NCBI GenBank assembly: GCA_038326995.1
Contig: JBBQKP010000053.1
Location: 1 to 18,379 of the forward strand
DNA length: 18,379 bases
Direction: 5' to 3'
DNA from: JBBQKP01 sp038326995
GTDB taxonomy: Bacteria > Planctomycetota > Phycisphaerae > Tepidisphaerales > Tepidisphaeraceae
Shown here: positions 1-7,264 of the stretch, piece after piece
Layout: each line of letters opens with the position of its first letter
Numbering within the stretch: the first letter of the stretch is position 1
Notes under the pieces: generated by a model
What the model was told of the DNA's origin: nothing
Seen by the model: only the letters and a program-made list of their open reading frames with translations
The model's database searches: none
Position numbers and translations under genes: made by a program

Positions 1-2046
1 ACGCTCGTTTCGGGTCGAACCGAATTAATCACGACGGGCACTGTGGGCACGGTCAACACCGTCGCCATCGGCACGATCGACCGCCAGAATCGTGCCACGC
101 TTTTCCTGCGAGGCAATAACACGACGTCGACTCAGGTCACACTCGACAACGCCCCGATGCTTATCGGCGGATCGGGCCTTGCGGGTACGACGAATCAGTC
201 GATCGTTCCTTGGATAGTCGGTAATGCGTTGAGCACTCAGCTCATCACCGATACGACCTTCGTCACATACGATGCGGGTACGAGGTTGCTTCGTCCGCTC
301 AACGTCGCGACGGAATTCGCGACGAGCTTCGCAAGCGCCGGTCCGACCGACAACGTGCGCATCGCACCGCTATTGGGCGGAACTTTGAATCCCATTATCG
401 TGCCCATTGGGGGCGTAACTGTGAACTCGCTGATCTTTGCAAATCAGGCCACGTTTGGTAACTCGCTCACCGTCACCGGAGCAACGTCAGACCCGATCAC
501 GATCACCAGCGGCGTGATCAACACTACGCCAACAAACACGCTCAACAGCACCACCATCGACGCGCCGATCAACTTCGGGTCAGCCGAGGGCATCACGCAC
601 AATAACTCCGCAATCACGCTCTCTTTCGCCAAGCCGATCAGCGGCAGCAACGATCTGACCATCGGCGGTACGGGGCTCGTCGCCTTCCGCGCCGAAGCAC
701 TTAGCACCTACACCGGCACGACCACACTTATCGGCGGCACGGTGCAGACCAACGCCGACATCCTTGCCGGTCAGCCCGGCCCATTCGGCACATCGTCCAG
801 CGCGATCATCATTGGCTCGGGCTCTTTTGGTTCGGGTTCGGGTGGGTCTGTACGATTGCTGGTCAATACCCCAACTGTCATTGATCGCCCCTTCATCATT
901 CGCGGTGACTCGGTTCTGCCTTCCATCTTTGGTACCACAAACAATGCCACGCCGATTCAGTTGACAATCAACGCGCCCGTCACGCTAGAGGGTGATCTGG
1001 GTGTGGAAATCAATAATGCCGCACACATATTGAATTTCAACGGGCTGATCTCGGGTAACTTCAGGGTCACTTCCGTCGGTACAAGCCAGGGCATCGCCAA
1101 CCTCAACGTCGCCAACACCTACACGGGCGGAACGCAGATCCTCAATACGCAGTTCTTTGCGGGCAATGATCAGGCCTTTGGAACCGGTCCGATCTCCTTC
1201 GTGTCAACATTTGGAACCACCAGTAACAGCCGAATCGGCGCGGCCGGTGCTGCACGAACGATCTCGAACGCAGTCGTCCTTCGTAACAATCTCGTCACCG
1301 TCGGCAGCTTCCCGCTGACCCTCACGGGTTCGGTGAATCTGGGTGGTGGAAACTCTGCATTGGGAGGCGCGCCGTTCCAACTCAACGTCGGCCTGACCTC
1401 CCCGCTGACGCTGACGGGCGCGCTTTTCGATGGCGGCGTCAACAAGACCGGCGCGGGTACGCTGACGCTCACCAGCAACAACACCTATGTCGGGCCGACC
1501 ATCGTGACGGCAGGCACGCTCGCGGTGAACAACGTCAGCGGATCCGGCACGGGCCGGTCTGCAGTTTCGGTTCTCACCGGCGGAACGCTCACGGGTTCCG
1601 GCTCGATCTCGGGCACGGTCACGGTCGCCAACGGCGGCATACTTTCGCCGGGCAATAGTCTAAGTTCGATTTCGCCGGGGACTATCGCCCTGGGAAGTCT
1701 GGTTCTTTCGCCTTCGTCGATCGCGAATTTCGAGCTCGGCGCGCCAGGCACGGCAGCCGTCGATCTCGTCAACGTCGCCCGCAACCTGACACTCGACGGA
1801 ACGCTTCAGATCATTCCCTTGTCGGGCTTCGACGTGGGCGTCTATACGCTCTTCAGCTTCGGCACGACGCTGGTCAACGATGTGGCAGTTCTAGGTTCGC
1901 TGCCGCCCGAATTCGTCGGCGCTCTGGATCTCAACACGCCGGGCCAGGTCAATCTGGTGGTCAGCCTCGTTCCCGAGCCGGCAATGCTGGCAATGATGGC
2001 GATGCCGATCGCGATGCTGCTGCGCCGTCGAAGCAAGCGAGCTTGA
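1..2046 (+). CDS. Autotransporter-associated beta-strand repeat protein with PEP-CTERM anchor (5' truncated)
   Basis: The frame is open from base 1, so the true N-terminus with its signal peptide lies outside the window; about 681 residues are visible. The protein is rich in Gly, Thr, Asn and Ser and carries recurring passenger-type repeats of the form NTYxGxTxxxxGTLxV. Clear copies are at about 703-760, 1111-1150 and 1450-1530. A final module (about 1590-1870) contains LSPGNS and VDLVNVARNLTLDGTLQI, typical of the end of such beta-helical repeat regions. The protein ends in VPEP, a hydrophobic stretch and an Arg/Lys-rich tail, which is a PEP-CTERM sorting signal. Known family role: an exported adhesin-like or matrix protein, sorted and cleaved by an exosortase. 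Inference: the exosortase encoded 2.7 kb downstream handles it. The specific ligand or function cannot be read from the sequence. Confidence 0.88.
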   Translation, partial: TLVSGRTELITTGTVGTVNTVAIGTIDRQNRATLFLRGNNTTSTQVTLDNAPMLIGGSGLAGTTNQSIVPWIVGNALSTQLITDTTFVTYDAGTRLLRPLNVATEFATSFASAGPTDNVRIAPLLGGTLNPIIVPIGGVTVNSLIFANQATFGNSLTVTGATSDPITITSGVINTTPTNTLNSTTIDAPINFGSAEGITHNNSAITLSFAKPISGSNDLTIGGTGLVAFRAEALSTYTGTTTLIGGTVQTNADILAGQPGPFGTSSSAIIIGSGSFGSGSGGSVRLLVNTPTVIDRPFIIRGDSVLPSIFGTTNNATPIQLTINAPVTLEGDLGVEINNAAHILNFNGLISGNFRVTSVGTSQGIANLNVANTYTGGTQILNTQFFAGNDQAFGTGPISFVSTFGTTSNSRIGAAGAARTISNAVVLRNNLVTVGSFPLTLTGSVNLGGGNSALGGAPFQLNVGLTSPLTLTGALFDGGVNKTGAGTLTLTSNNTYVGPTIVTAGTLAVNNVSGSGTGRSAVSVLTGGTLTGSGSISGTVTVANGGILSPGNSLSSISPGTIALGSLVLSPSSIANFELGAPGTAAVDLVNVARNLTLDGTLQIIPLSGFDVGVYTLFSFGTTLVNDVAVLGSLPPEFVGALDLNTPGQVNLVVSLVPEPAMLAMMAMPIAMLLRRRSKRA
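1969..2043 (+). other. PEP-CTERM sorting signal (25 codons)
   Basis: The last 25 residues have the tripartite layout of this signal. The PEP motif is at 1972-1980 within VPEPAM. A Met/Ala/Leu/Ile-rich transmembrane stretch follows, and then a basic cluster RRRSKRA at the C-terminus. PEP-CTERM signals are recognised by exosortases, one of which is encoded at 4798-6039. Confidence 0.93.
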
Positions 2047-2114
2047 AAGAAGATCTGACTGATCGATATGACTGATCAAGCTGACTGAGATCGGGTCAGA
2101 CAAATAGCTTCTGG

Positions 2115-2140
2115 ACGGCGGCCCGATTTCGGGCCGCCGT
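2115..2140 (+). terminator. Perfect GC-rich hairpin after the PEP-CTERM gene
   Basis: The arm at 2115-2125 pairs perfectly with 2130-2140 (11 bp), closing a 4-nt ATTT loop. It sits 69 bp after the stop of the upstream gene and before the next gene. No convincing T-tract follows, only TCGGCGTTTC, so it is a probable transcript end or 3' stabilising hairpin rather than a textbook intrinsic terminator. Confidence 0.65.
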
Positions 2141-2254
2141 TCGGCGTTTCAGGGCTTACCTAGTGTCCGTTCGCTGCTTTGTTTAAAAATAATGTGGAAA
2201 CTTTTCACCCGGCCGAGCGTCGAAAGAGGCAGTCCCATTTACAAGGAGATTTCG

Positions 2255-3508
2255 ATGCCCGTGAACAATGTCTCGTCTCGTCGTACCTTGAGGAGTGGTT
2301 TGAAATTCGCCCCTTGGTCGGTTGTCGGTTCGGTTGTCGGTTCTATCGCGATCGCCGCCTCGGCGGTCGGACAGGTTGCACAGGTCGAACCGGCCGGCCC
2401 GCCAGCGCCTGTCACACCCGCAACACCCGCGGCCGAGGTCAAACCGGTGGACGACGACCAATCGCGGCCCGTGGTTCAGATCGCGCTGCTTCTGGATACC
2501 AGCAACTCGATGGACGGGCTGATCAATCAGGCCCGCACGCAGCTCTGGTCGATCGTCAATGACATCAGCAAGGGCAAACGCGACGGCAAAATCCCGCGGC
2601 TTCAGGTGGCGGTTTACGAATACGGCAACAACCAAATTTCCGCGGGCGGAGGGTACGTGCGAATGGTCGTACCCTTCACGAGCGACTTAGACCTCGTGAG
2701 CGAAAAACTGTTCGCCTTGCGAACCGACGGCGGGAGTGAGTTCTGCGGCCAGGTCATTGAAAACGCCACGCGCGAACTCTCATGGGACACTTCGCCTGTC
2801 ACGTACAAGGCGGTCTTCATTGCGGGCAATGAACCGTTCACTCAGGGGCAGCTCGACTACCGCCTGGCAGTGGGCAAGTCGCTATCGAAGGAGATCATCA
2901 TCAACACGATTCACTGTGGCAGTTACCAGGACGGCGTTGAGGGAAAATGGAAAGACGGTGCGGACCTGGGCCGGGGTAAGTTTATGGTGATCGATCAGGA
3001 TAAGACTGTGGTGCACGTGCCAGCGCCACAGGATGACAAGCTGCTTCGGCTGTCGGCGGTGCTGAACGAAACGTACTTGCCGTTTGGTATTCGCGGAGCG
3101 GAAGGAAGGCTGAGGCAAGTCGCCAGCGACGCGGCGAGTGAGGCGGCGGCACCGGCGGCGGCGATCGCACGTGCCAACGTCAAGGCCGGTTCGAATTACG
3201 ACAACAGCGGCTGGGACCTCATCGACGCGCTGGATAAGAAGTCGGTGAAGCTCGAAGACGTCGCCGACACGGACAAACCCGAAATTCTGCGTGGCAAGCC
3301 GATCCAAGAGCAGGTGAAACTGATCGACTTACTGCGTGCGAAGCGGGCGGAGGTTCAAAAAGAAATCGCCACGACGAACCTCGAGCGCGAGTCGTTTCTA
3401 ACGAAGCAGAACACCACGGAGGCGAAGGGCGGTAAGACGCTGGACGAGGCCGCGCGTGATGCGATTCGCGAGCAGCTTAAGGCGATGGGGTTCGACTTCG
3501 AGGACTAA
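2255..3508 (+). CDS. Secreted VWA (von Willebrand factor type A) domain protein
   Basis: The ATG at 2255 is preferred because AAGGAG (2243-2248) lies 6 nt upstream; an in-frame ATG at 2192 lacks such a site. This gives 417 residues. Residues 1-40 form a signal peptide or N-terminal anchor: a basic start, then a hydrophobic stretch ending near ASAVGQ. A Pro/Ala-rich linker (about 44-65) leads to a VWA domain beginning near residue 73. MIDAS metal-binding elements are visible: DTSNS at 81-85, the Thr157 region with DGGSEFCG, and the acidic loop GNEPF near 191-195. The C-terminal third is charged and probably helical (KRAEVQKEIATTNLE). VWA domains mediate metal-dependent protein-protein contacts, and secreted versions of this type are frequent in planctomycetes and proteobacteria. 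The partner and exact role are unknown. It stands alone between hairpins and is not obviously part of an operon. Confidence 0.9.
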   Translation: MPVNNVSSRRTLRSGLKFAPWSVVGSVVGSIAIAASAVGQVAQVEPAGPPAPVTPATPAAEVKPVDDDQSRPVVQIALLLDTSNSMDGLINQARTQLWSIVNDISKGKRDGKIPRLQVAVYEYGNNQISAGGGYVRMVVPFTSDLDLVSEKLFALRTDGGSEFCGQVIENATRELSWDTSPVTYKAVFIAGNEPFTQGQLDYRLAVGKSLSKEIIINTIHCGSYQDGVEGKWKDGADLGRGKFMVIDQDKTVVHVPAPQDDKLLRLSAVLNETYLPFGIRGAEGRLRQVASDAASEAAAPAAAIARANVKAGSNYDNSGWDLIDALDKKSVKLEDVADTDKPEILRGKPIQEQVKLIDLLRAKRAEVQKEIATTNLERESFLTKQNTTEAKGGKTLDEAARDAIREQLKAMGFDFED

Positions 3509-3651
3509 AGCGCGGGAGCTTGCGTAACACTTCAGCTAAATGCGGGCGGATTCAAACGAGCCGCGCACGTTGGTAAGCGGTTTCTGCGAATTACCATACA
3601 GAGTTCAGGATGCGAATGAGCTTTGAGCCAGAATCGCGTTCAATCCCGCGT

Positions 3652-3718
3652 AGCCGACCAGCTTGCTGGCGCTTGATGTGGAAGAGGAGTTGTATCAAAC
3701 ACCAGCAAGCTGGCGGCT
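3652..3718. repeat. REP-like paired inverted repeat (CCAGCTTGCTGG / CCAGCAAGCTGG)
   Basis: CCAGCTTGCTGG at 3658-3669 is the exact reverse complement of CCAGCAAGCTGG at 3702-3713. The pairing extends outward with AGCCG (3652-3656) against CGGCT (3714-3718), leaving one bulged A at 3657. The two arms are 32 nt apart, and each arm is itself nearly palindromic. The layout resembles intergenic REP or BIME-type elements. Whether it recurs in the genome cannot be seen from one window. Confidence 0.7.
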
Positions 3719-3818
3719 GCTCCTGGAAAAATGACAATCTTTCAATTGGTCGCACCAACGGTCTCAAGTGACCTTCGCTTAAACTGTCGTAGATCTCGTT
3801 TCATGAGAGATAGAAAAG

Positions 3819-3852
3819 CCACAAGGGCGACCGGTGAGGGTCGCCCTTGTGG
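3819..3852 (-). terminator. Rho-independent terminator of the RNA-binding protein gene
   Basis: A perfect 14-bp stem pairs 3819-3832 with 3839-3852 around a 6-nt loop (GGTGAG). Reading the minus strand, the stem is followed by CTTTTCTATCT, a T-rich tail. It lies 29 bp after the stop codon of the minus-strand RRM gene at 3882-4337, so it fits as that gene's terminator. Confidence 0.88.
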
Positions 3853-3881
3853 GATTGAGTTGAATTTGACAGGCGAGACGC

Positions 3882-4337
3882 TTAGTAGCGATCGCGACCG
3901 CCGCGGTCGCCACGATCGCCACGGCCGCCGCCGTAACCACCGCGACCACCACCGCCGCCACCACTTCCGCCGCCGCCGCCGCCGTAGCCGCCGCCGCCAC
4001 CGCTGCGACCACCGCCGCCGCCGCCGTAGCCGCCGCCGCCACCGCTACGACCACCGCCGCCGCCACCACCAAAGCCACCGCCACGATCTTCCTTGGGCTT
4101 GGCTTCGTTGACGGTCAGAGCGCGGCCGCCGATGTCCTTGCCGTTCATGGCAGTGATTGCGGACGCTGCTGCGTCATCGGATTCGAATTCGACGAAGCCG
4201 AAGCCTTTGCTACGGCCGGTGTCGCGGTCGCTGATGACCTGAGCGCTGGTCACGTTGCCGTGTGCGCCAAAAAGTTCCTGAAGTTCTGAACTGTCGATGC
4301 TGTAGGCGAGATTGCCTACGTAGAGACGCTTACCCAT
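3882..4337 (-). CDS. Glycine-rich RRM RNA-binding protein
   Basis: This 151-residue protein has one RNA recognition motif (about residues 3-80) followed by a Gly-rich tail (about 86-151). RNP2 reads LYVGNL (5-10) and RNP1 reads KGFGFVEF (44-51), both with intact aromatic RNA-contact residues. The tail contains GGGGGYGGGGGGRS repeats and ends in RGDRGDRGGRDRY, an RGG-like basic end. The frame runs further upstream, but the start at 4337 is chosen because AGGAG (4346-4350) sits 8 nt before the ATG and the RRM begins at once. The family binds single-stranded RNA. Bacterial members resemble plant and cyanobacterial glycine-rich RNA-binding proteins and are often cold- or stress-linked; the targets here are unknown. 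It is a single-gene unit with its own promoter and terminator, divergent from the exosortase locus. Confidence 0.94.
   Translation of the reverse strand: MGKRLYVGNLAYSIDSSELQELFGAHGNVTSAQVISDRDTGRSKGFGFVEFESDDAAASAITAMNGKDIGGRALTVNEAKPKEDRGGGFGGGGGGGRSGGGGGYGGGGGGRSGGGGGYGGGGGGSGGGGGGRGGYGGGRGDRGDRGGRDRY
3972..4055 (-). repeat. 42-bp tandem duplication in the Gly-rich tail
   Basis: Bases 3972-4013 and 4014-4055 are two adjacent 42-bp copies that differ at a single base (CTGCGACC versus CTACGACC). Each encodes 14 residues of the Gly/Tyr/Arg/Ser tail. The copy number is a whole number of codons, so slippage would lengthen or shorten the tail without breaking the frame. Confidence 0.88.
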
Positions 4338-4370
4338 TGTTAGGGCTCCTAAGAGAGAGAAACAGACTGA

Positions 4371-4400
4371 GGCCCGTAGATTCACGGTTCTTTCCGGGCC
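4371..4400 (-). promoter_or_regulatory. Hairpin in the 5' leader of the RRM gene
   Basis: GGCCCG (4371-4376) pairs with CGGGCC (4395-4400) across an 18-nt loop, about 33 nt before the start codon and inside the leader predicted from the promoter at 4515-4543. It could influence ribosome access or RNA stability; autoregulation by the encoded RNA-binding protein is speculative. Confidence 0.4.
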
Positions 4401-4514
4401 GAGACGAAAGAGATCGTCAAACGCGACGACCAACGCGGGAGGGTGAAGCAAACCGGCCGAAAAGCTCTAGCTAATCTTACTCAGTCGTTTCTCAGACCCG
4501 CTACCGACGCTCAT

Positions 4515-4543
4515 AGTCTACCAACTCTTATCCGACTTGCCAA
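4515..4543 (-). promoter_or_regulatory. Sigma-70-like promoter of the RRM gene
   Basis: On the minus strand a -35 box TTGGCA (4543-4538) and a -10 box TAGACT (4520-4515) are separated by exactly 17 nt. The boxes match consensus at 5/6 and 4/6 positions. A start near 4508 would give a leader of about 170 nt before the ATG at 4337, unusually long for a single small gene. Confidence 0.55.
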
Positions 4544-4797
4544 TGCGAAGTGCACGGGTTTCCGAAAATCCGTTTCAGGCGGCATATTCGCGCGGCCCAG
4601 AGACACGACGCATCTTAGCGCGAATTTATTAGTCGCTGAGGGTAGGATTGTGCGACTTCCTTCGTTTCGTTCGTGTATAGTCATGCCGCGGCGTGTGGCG
4701 CGTCGGCCATTCGGATCTGAAGTTAGGGTCAACAAGATAGTCGCCGGGCATCTACTAATGTAAGTCGAATGCTGTGGTTCTTTTTGGAGTTTTCAGC
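4544..4797 (+). promoter_or_regulatory. Upstream region of the exosortase gene
   Basis: This stretch separates the divergent RRM promoter from the exosortase start. It must carry the exosortase promoter. TATAGT at 4676-4681 is a reasonable -10 box, but no matching -35 sits at 16-18 nt (TTGTGC is 22 nt away). A plus-strand frame at 4443-4763 has no ribosome site or protein-like features and is not called as a gene. Confidence 0.25.
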
Positions 4798-6039
4798 ATG
4801 AGTATGATCAGTCCGGCTAATGCATCCGCAAAACAAGAGGAATCGGCCGTCCGTCTGGACTTCAATTCTCGCCGATCTGTCACACCAGACGTCTCGCGCG
4901 ATATTCCACGTCAAGCTCCGCCCGCGCGTATTGCCCCGCAATCCGAAGGGTTTCTTGGGTTTTCGCCTGCGGCATGGGTGATGGCGGGAATGATCGCGTT
5001 CGTGTTTGCCGCATTATTCTGGCCGAACCTCAGGCGGCTTTGGCTCATGACCAATCTCTACAACGGGCAAAGTGACTGGGCTCACGCCTCGTTCGTGCCG
5101 TTATTATCGCTCTATTACATCCTGGTTCACCGCGAAGATTTGCAGAAGGCTGTGGTCAAGCCGCTGGTGGGTACGGATTTCAGCGTGACGCGATTTGCCG
5201 CGTCGGCGGGACTGATGGCACTGGGTCTCCTGGCGTATGTGGCCGGGCCGATCTTGATGGGCGTCGAATTCGGCGGTCTGCTCAAGGCCGGGGGAAGCGC
5301 GCTCATGATCCTCGCCGTCGTGACTGCGCTACTGGATTGGGGCCTGGGAACGCTTCTTGCGGGTCTGGCGCTTTCGGCATACGGCATCTGGCCGGGTCAA
5401 AATGACTATGTAAAGGACGTCGGCATGGTGCTGACGCTTTTCGGCGTCGTTTTGACATTGTGCGGCTGGGGCGTGATGAAAATCGCCTGGTTTTCCATCG
5501 CATTTCTGATCTGTGCATTACCCTGGCCGGGCCTGTTTTACTCACGCGTCGCGATGCCCCTTCAGGAACTCTCCGCGACAGCCGCGGTTGGGACGATGCA
5601 GGTTTTCGCAGTCGACGCGATTCGCGACGGCACGCAAATAGTGATCCAGCTGGGCGAGGGGAAAAAGCCCCGAATTCTCAACGTCCACGAGGCCTGCGCG
5701 GGGCTCAAATCGCTCATGATGTTTGTTTCGCTCGGCGCGATCACGGCATTCCTCTCGAACCGTGCGCTGTGGCAAAAATTGATCGTCGTCGCCTCGGCCG
5801 TGCCGATCGCGATCCTCTGCAACGTCCTGCGCGTCAGCGTGCAGGGACTGCTCGATGTTTACGTGTCAGAGCAATGGTCGGGGGATTTCGCCCACGCCTT
5901 CAGCGGCATGGTCATGCTGATTCCCGGCTTTTTCATGCTCTACGGCGTCGCGTCGCTGCTCGATATGTTGGTGGTCGAGGTCGCGGACGATGAAGACGAG
6001 GGTTCTAAACTAAAACCAACCATTCAGGGGGCCGTATAA
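4798..6039 (+). CDS. Exosortase (PEP-CTERM transpeptidase-like membrane protein)
   Basis: This multi-pass membrane protein of 413 residues belongs to the exosortase/archaeosortase (EpsH-like) family. The ATG at 4798 is chosen because GGAG (4786-4789) lies 8 nt upstream; a GTG at 4774 extends the frame without support. Residues 1-55 form a polar cytoplasmic extension longer than usual for the family, followed by about eight hydrophobic segments. The HASFVPLLSLYYIL motif (96-109) matches the conserved early motif. The catalytic residues are Cys300 in HEACAGLKSL, Arg345 in NVLRVSVQG and His366 in FAHAFSGMV. Known role: cysteine-dependent cleavage and probable transfer of PEP-CTERM proteins at the membrane, such as the one encoded at 1-2046. 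The motif reads ACAGLK instead of the common ACSGLR. The acidic C-tail is probably cytoplasmic. The stop codon overlaps the start of the EpsI-like gene. Confidence 0.95.
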   Translation: MSMISPANASAKQEESAVRLDFNSRRSVTPDVSRDIPRQAPPARIAPQSEGFLGFSPAAWVMAGMIAFVFAALFWPNLRRLWLMTNLYNGQSDWAHASFVPLLSLYYILVHREDLQKAVVKPLVGTDFSVTRFAASAGLMALGLLAYVAGPILMGVEFGGLLKAGGSALMILAVVTALLDWGLGTLLAGLALSAYGIWPGQNDYVKDVGMVLTLFGVVLTLCGWGVMKIAWFSIAFLICALPWPGLFYSRVAMPLQELSATAAVGTMQVFAVDAIRDGTQIVIQLGEGKKPRILNVHEACAGLKSLMMFVSLGAITAFLSNRALWQKLIVVASAVPIAILCNVLRVSVQGLLDVYVSEQWSGDFAHAFSGMVMLIPGFFMLYGVASLLDMLVVEVADDEDEGSKLKPTIQGAV

Positions 6040-6938
6040 TGCAAACTAATTTACTTAAACTACTGTCAAATAAAGAGAAGCGATCAACTGTTCGACACGG
6101 AGTCGTGCTGAGAAATCTTCTGTCGCCCGCATTTCTTCTGGTGATAACAATCCTCGCCGCCGCCGCCATCGGCATGAACAGTGCCGTCCAGGCGATGGGT
6201 GTTTACTTTAAGAAGGAGCCGGTCCCGCTTCGCGCCGCTATCAATTCATTGCCCAAGCAGATCGGCCCGTATTTTCAGATCAACGTCGACGTGCCGCTCG
6301 AAAGCAATATCGAGCACACACTGGGCACGAAAGATTACCTCAACCGGTTTTATGTTGATACGCGATTGCTCGACCCGCGCGTCGTCAAAGACCTCGCCTC
6401 CACTGACCCCGCCGCACGCGACGCCGCCCGTCTGCAAGCTCAATCCCGGCCCGAGGCGCTCGTCTACTTCCACATGGCCTACTACACGGGTCTTGTCGAT
6501 ACCGTCGCGCACATCCCTGAAAACTGCATGGTGGGCGGCGGATTCGACCCGCAAAATCCAGAAACCGTGACCCTTCCTCTGGCCGCGACTCCCGGCAGCA
6601 GACTCGATAAAATGCGGATCAAATACATTGAGTTCACCCAGCGAAGCCCCGAGCGCGGCATGCAGGCACAGACCTACAACGTCGGTTACTTCTTCGCCGT
6701 CAATGGTAAATACGAATCCGACGCCCTGACCGGCGTGCGACAGGAACTTCAAAGCCTCACCCAGCGTTTTGGCTACTATTGCAAGTTCGAAATGAAGACA
6801 TTCTTCGGCAGTAATCGCACGCAGGAAGCGCAGGACCGGATCGCCGATTTCCTCTCCTACCTTATGCCCGAGGCTGAAAAAATTCTGCCCGACTGGTCCC
6901 AGGTCACCAGGCCAAAGGCCACCTCCGATAAGCGTTAG
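6039..6938 (+). CDS. EpsI-like exosortase-associated protein
   Basis: The start ATG shares one base with the exosortase stop (TAATG), which implies translational coupling; GGGGG just upstream may act as ribosome site. The 299-residue product has one N-terminal membrane segment (about 29-47) and a soluble domain expected outside the cytoplasm. Features of the EpsI family (DUF3485-like) are visible: the LPKQIGPY segment near residue 70, and HIPENCMVGGGF beginning at His158 and including Cys163, corresponding to the family's H-x-PE-x-C signature. EpsI proteins occur fused to or next to exosortases and are needed for exopolysaccharide production in studied systems; their chemistry is not settled. 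The assignment to the family is by motif and context, not by alignment. The C-terminal part (FGYYCKFEMKTFF) is unremarkable. Confidence 0.85.
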   Translation: MQTNLLKLLSNKEKRSTVRHGVVLRNLLSPAFLLVITILAAAAIGMNSAVQAMGVYFKKEPVPLRAAINSLPKQIGPYFQINVDVPLESNIEHTLGTKDYLNRFYVDTRLLDPRVVKDLASTDPAARDAARLQAQSRPEALVYFHMAYYTGLVDTVAHIPENCMVGGGFDPQNPETVTLPLAATPGSRLDKMRIKYIEFTQRSPERGMQAQTYNVGYFFAVNGKYESDALTGVRQELQSLTQRFGYYCKFEMKTFFGSNRTQEAQDRIADFLSYLMPEAEKILPDWSQVTRPKATSDKR

Positions 6939-7264
6939 CCCATCGGCCATTAGTGCTCGCTTCATCCAACAAGTTCGTTTTACTCGGCATTTTTCTATGG
7001 CACCTCTTTGTTCACAAAGATGAGTAAACAAAGGACACCCGAAATCGTTCTCAAATCACAGGGCGGAACACCAATTTGTGGCACCCGAGAATAGCGTTCG
7101 GGCATTCTGCTCAAGAGTTGAGTTTCCCTAAATTTCCTAACGGTCACTCTTGCGAGGTTGATTCCACCCAACAACCGATTAGAAGTAGTCGATAGGATAG
7201 ATGATGATCGGACAAGGTTTACGAATCAGCGAACTCTACAACCCATACAAAAAGACCTCATTCC
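6939..7264 (+). promoter_or_regulatory. Structured gap before the TPR gene
   Basis: This 326-bp gap has no credible gene. It holds three short inverted repeats: CTTTGTT/AACAAAG (7006-7012 with 7027-7033, the left arm also able to form a smaller CTTTGT/ACAAAG hairpin), CCCGA/TCGGG (7084-7088 with 7098-7102) and CTCAA/TTGAG (7110-7114 with 7118-7122). No T-tract terminator is seen, so readthrough from the exosortase and EpsI genes is possible. No convincing -35/-10 pair was found. Confidence 0.35.

Noticed and set aside
3731..4111. Plus-strand frame rich in Arg and His opposite the RRM gene
   Set aside because: It is the antisense of the Gly-rich tail (GCC repeats read as Arg/His); the minus-strand RRM protein has domains, ribosome site, promoter and terminator.
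4443..4763. Plus-strand frame of 106 codons before the exosortase
   Set aside because: It covers the promoter region of the RRM gene, has no ribosome site and no protein-like composition.
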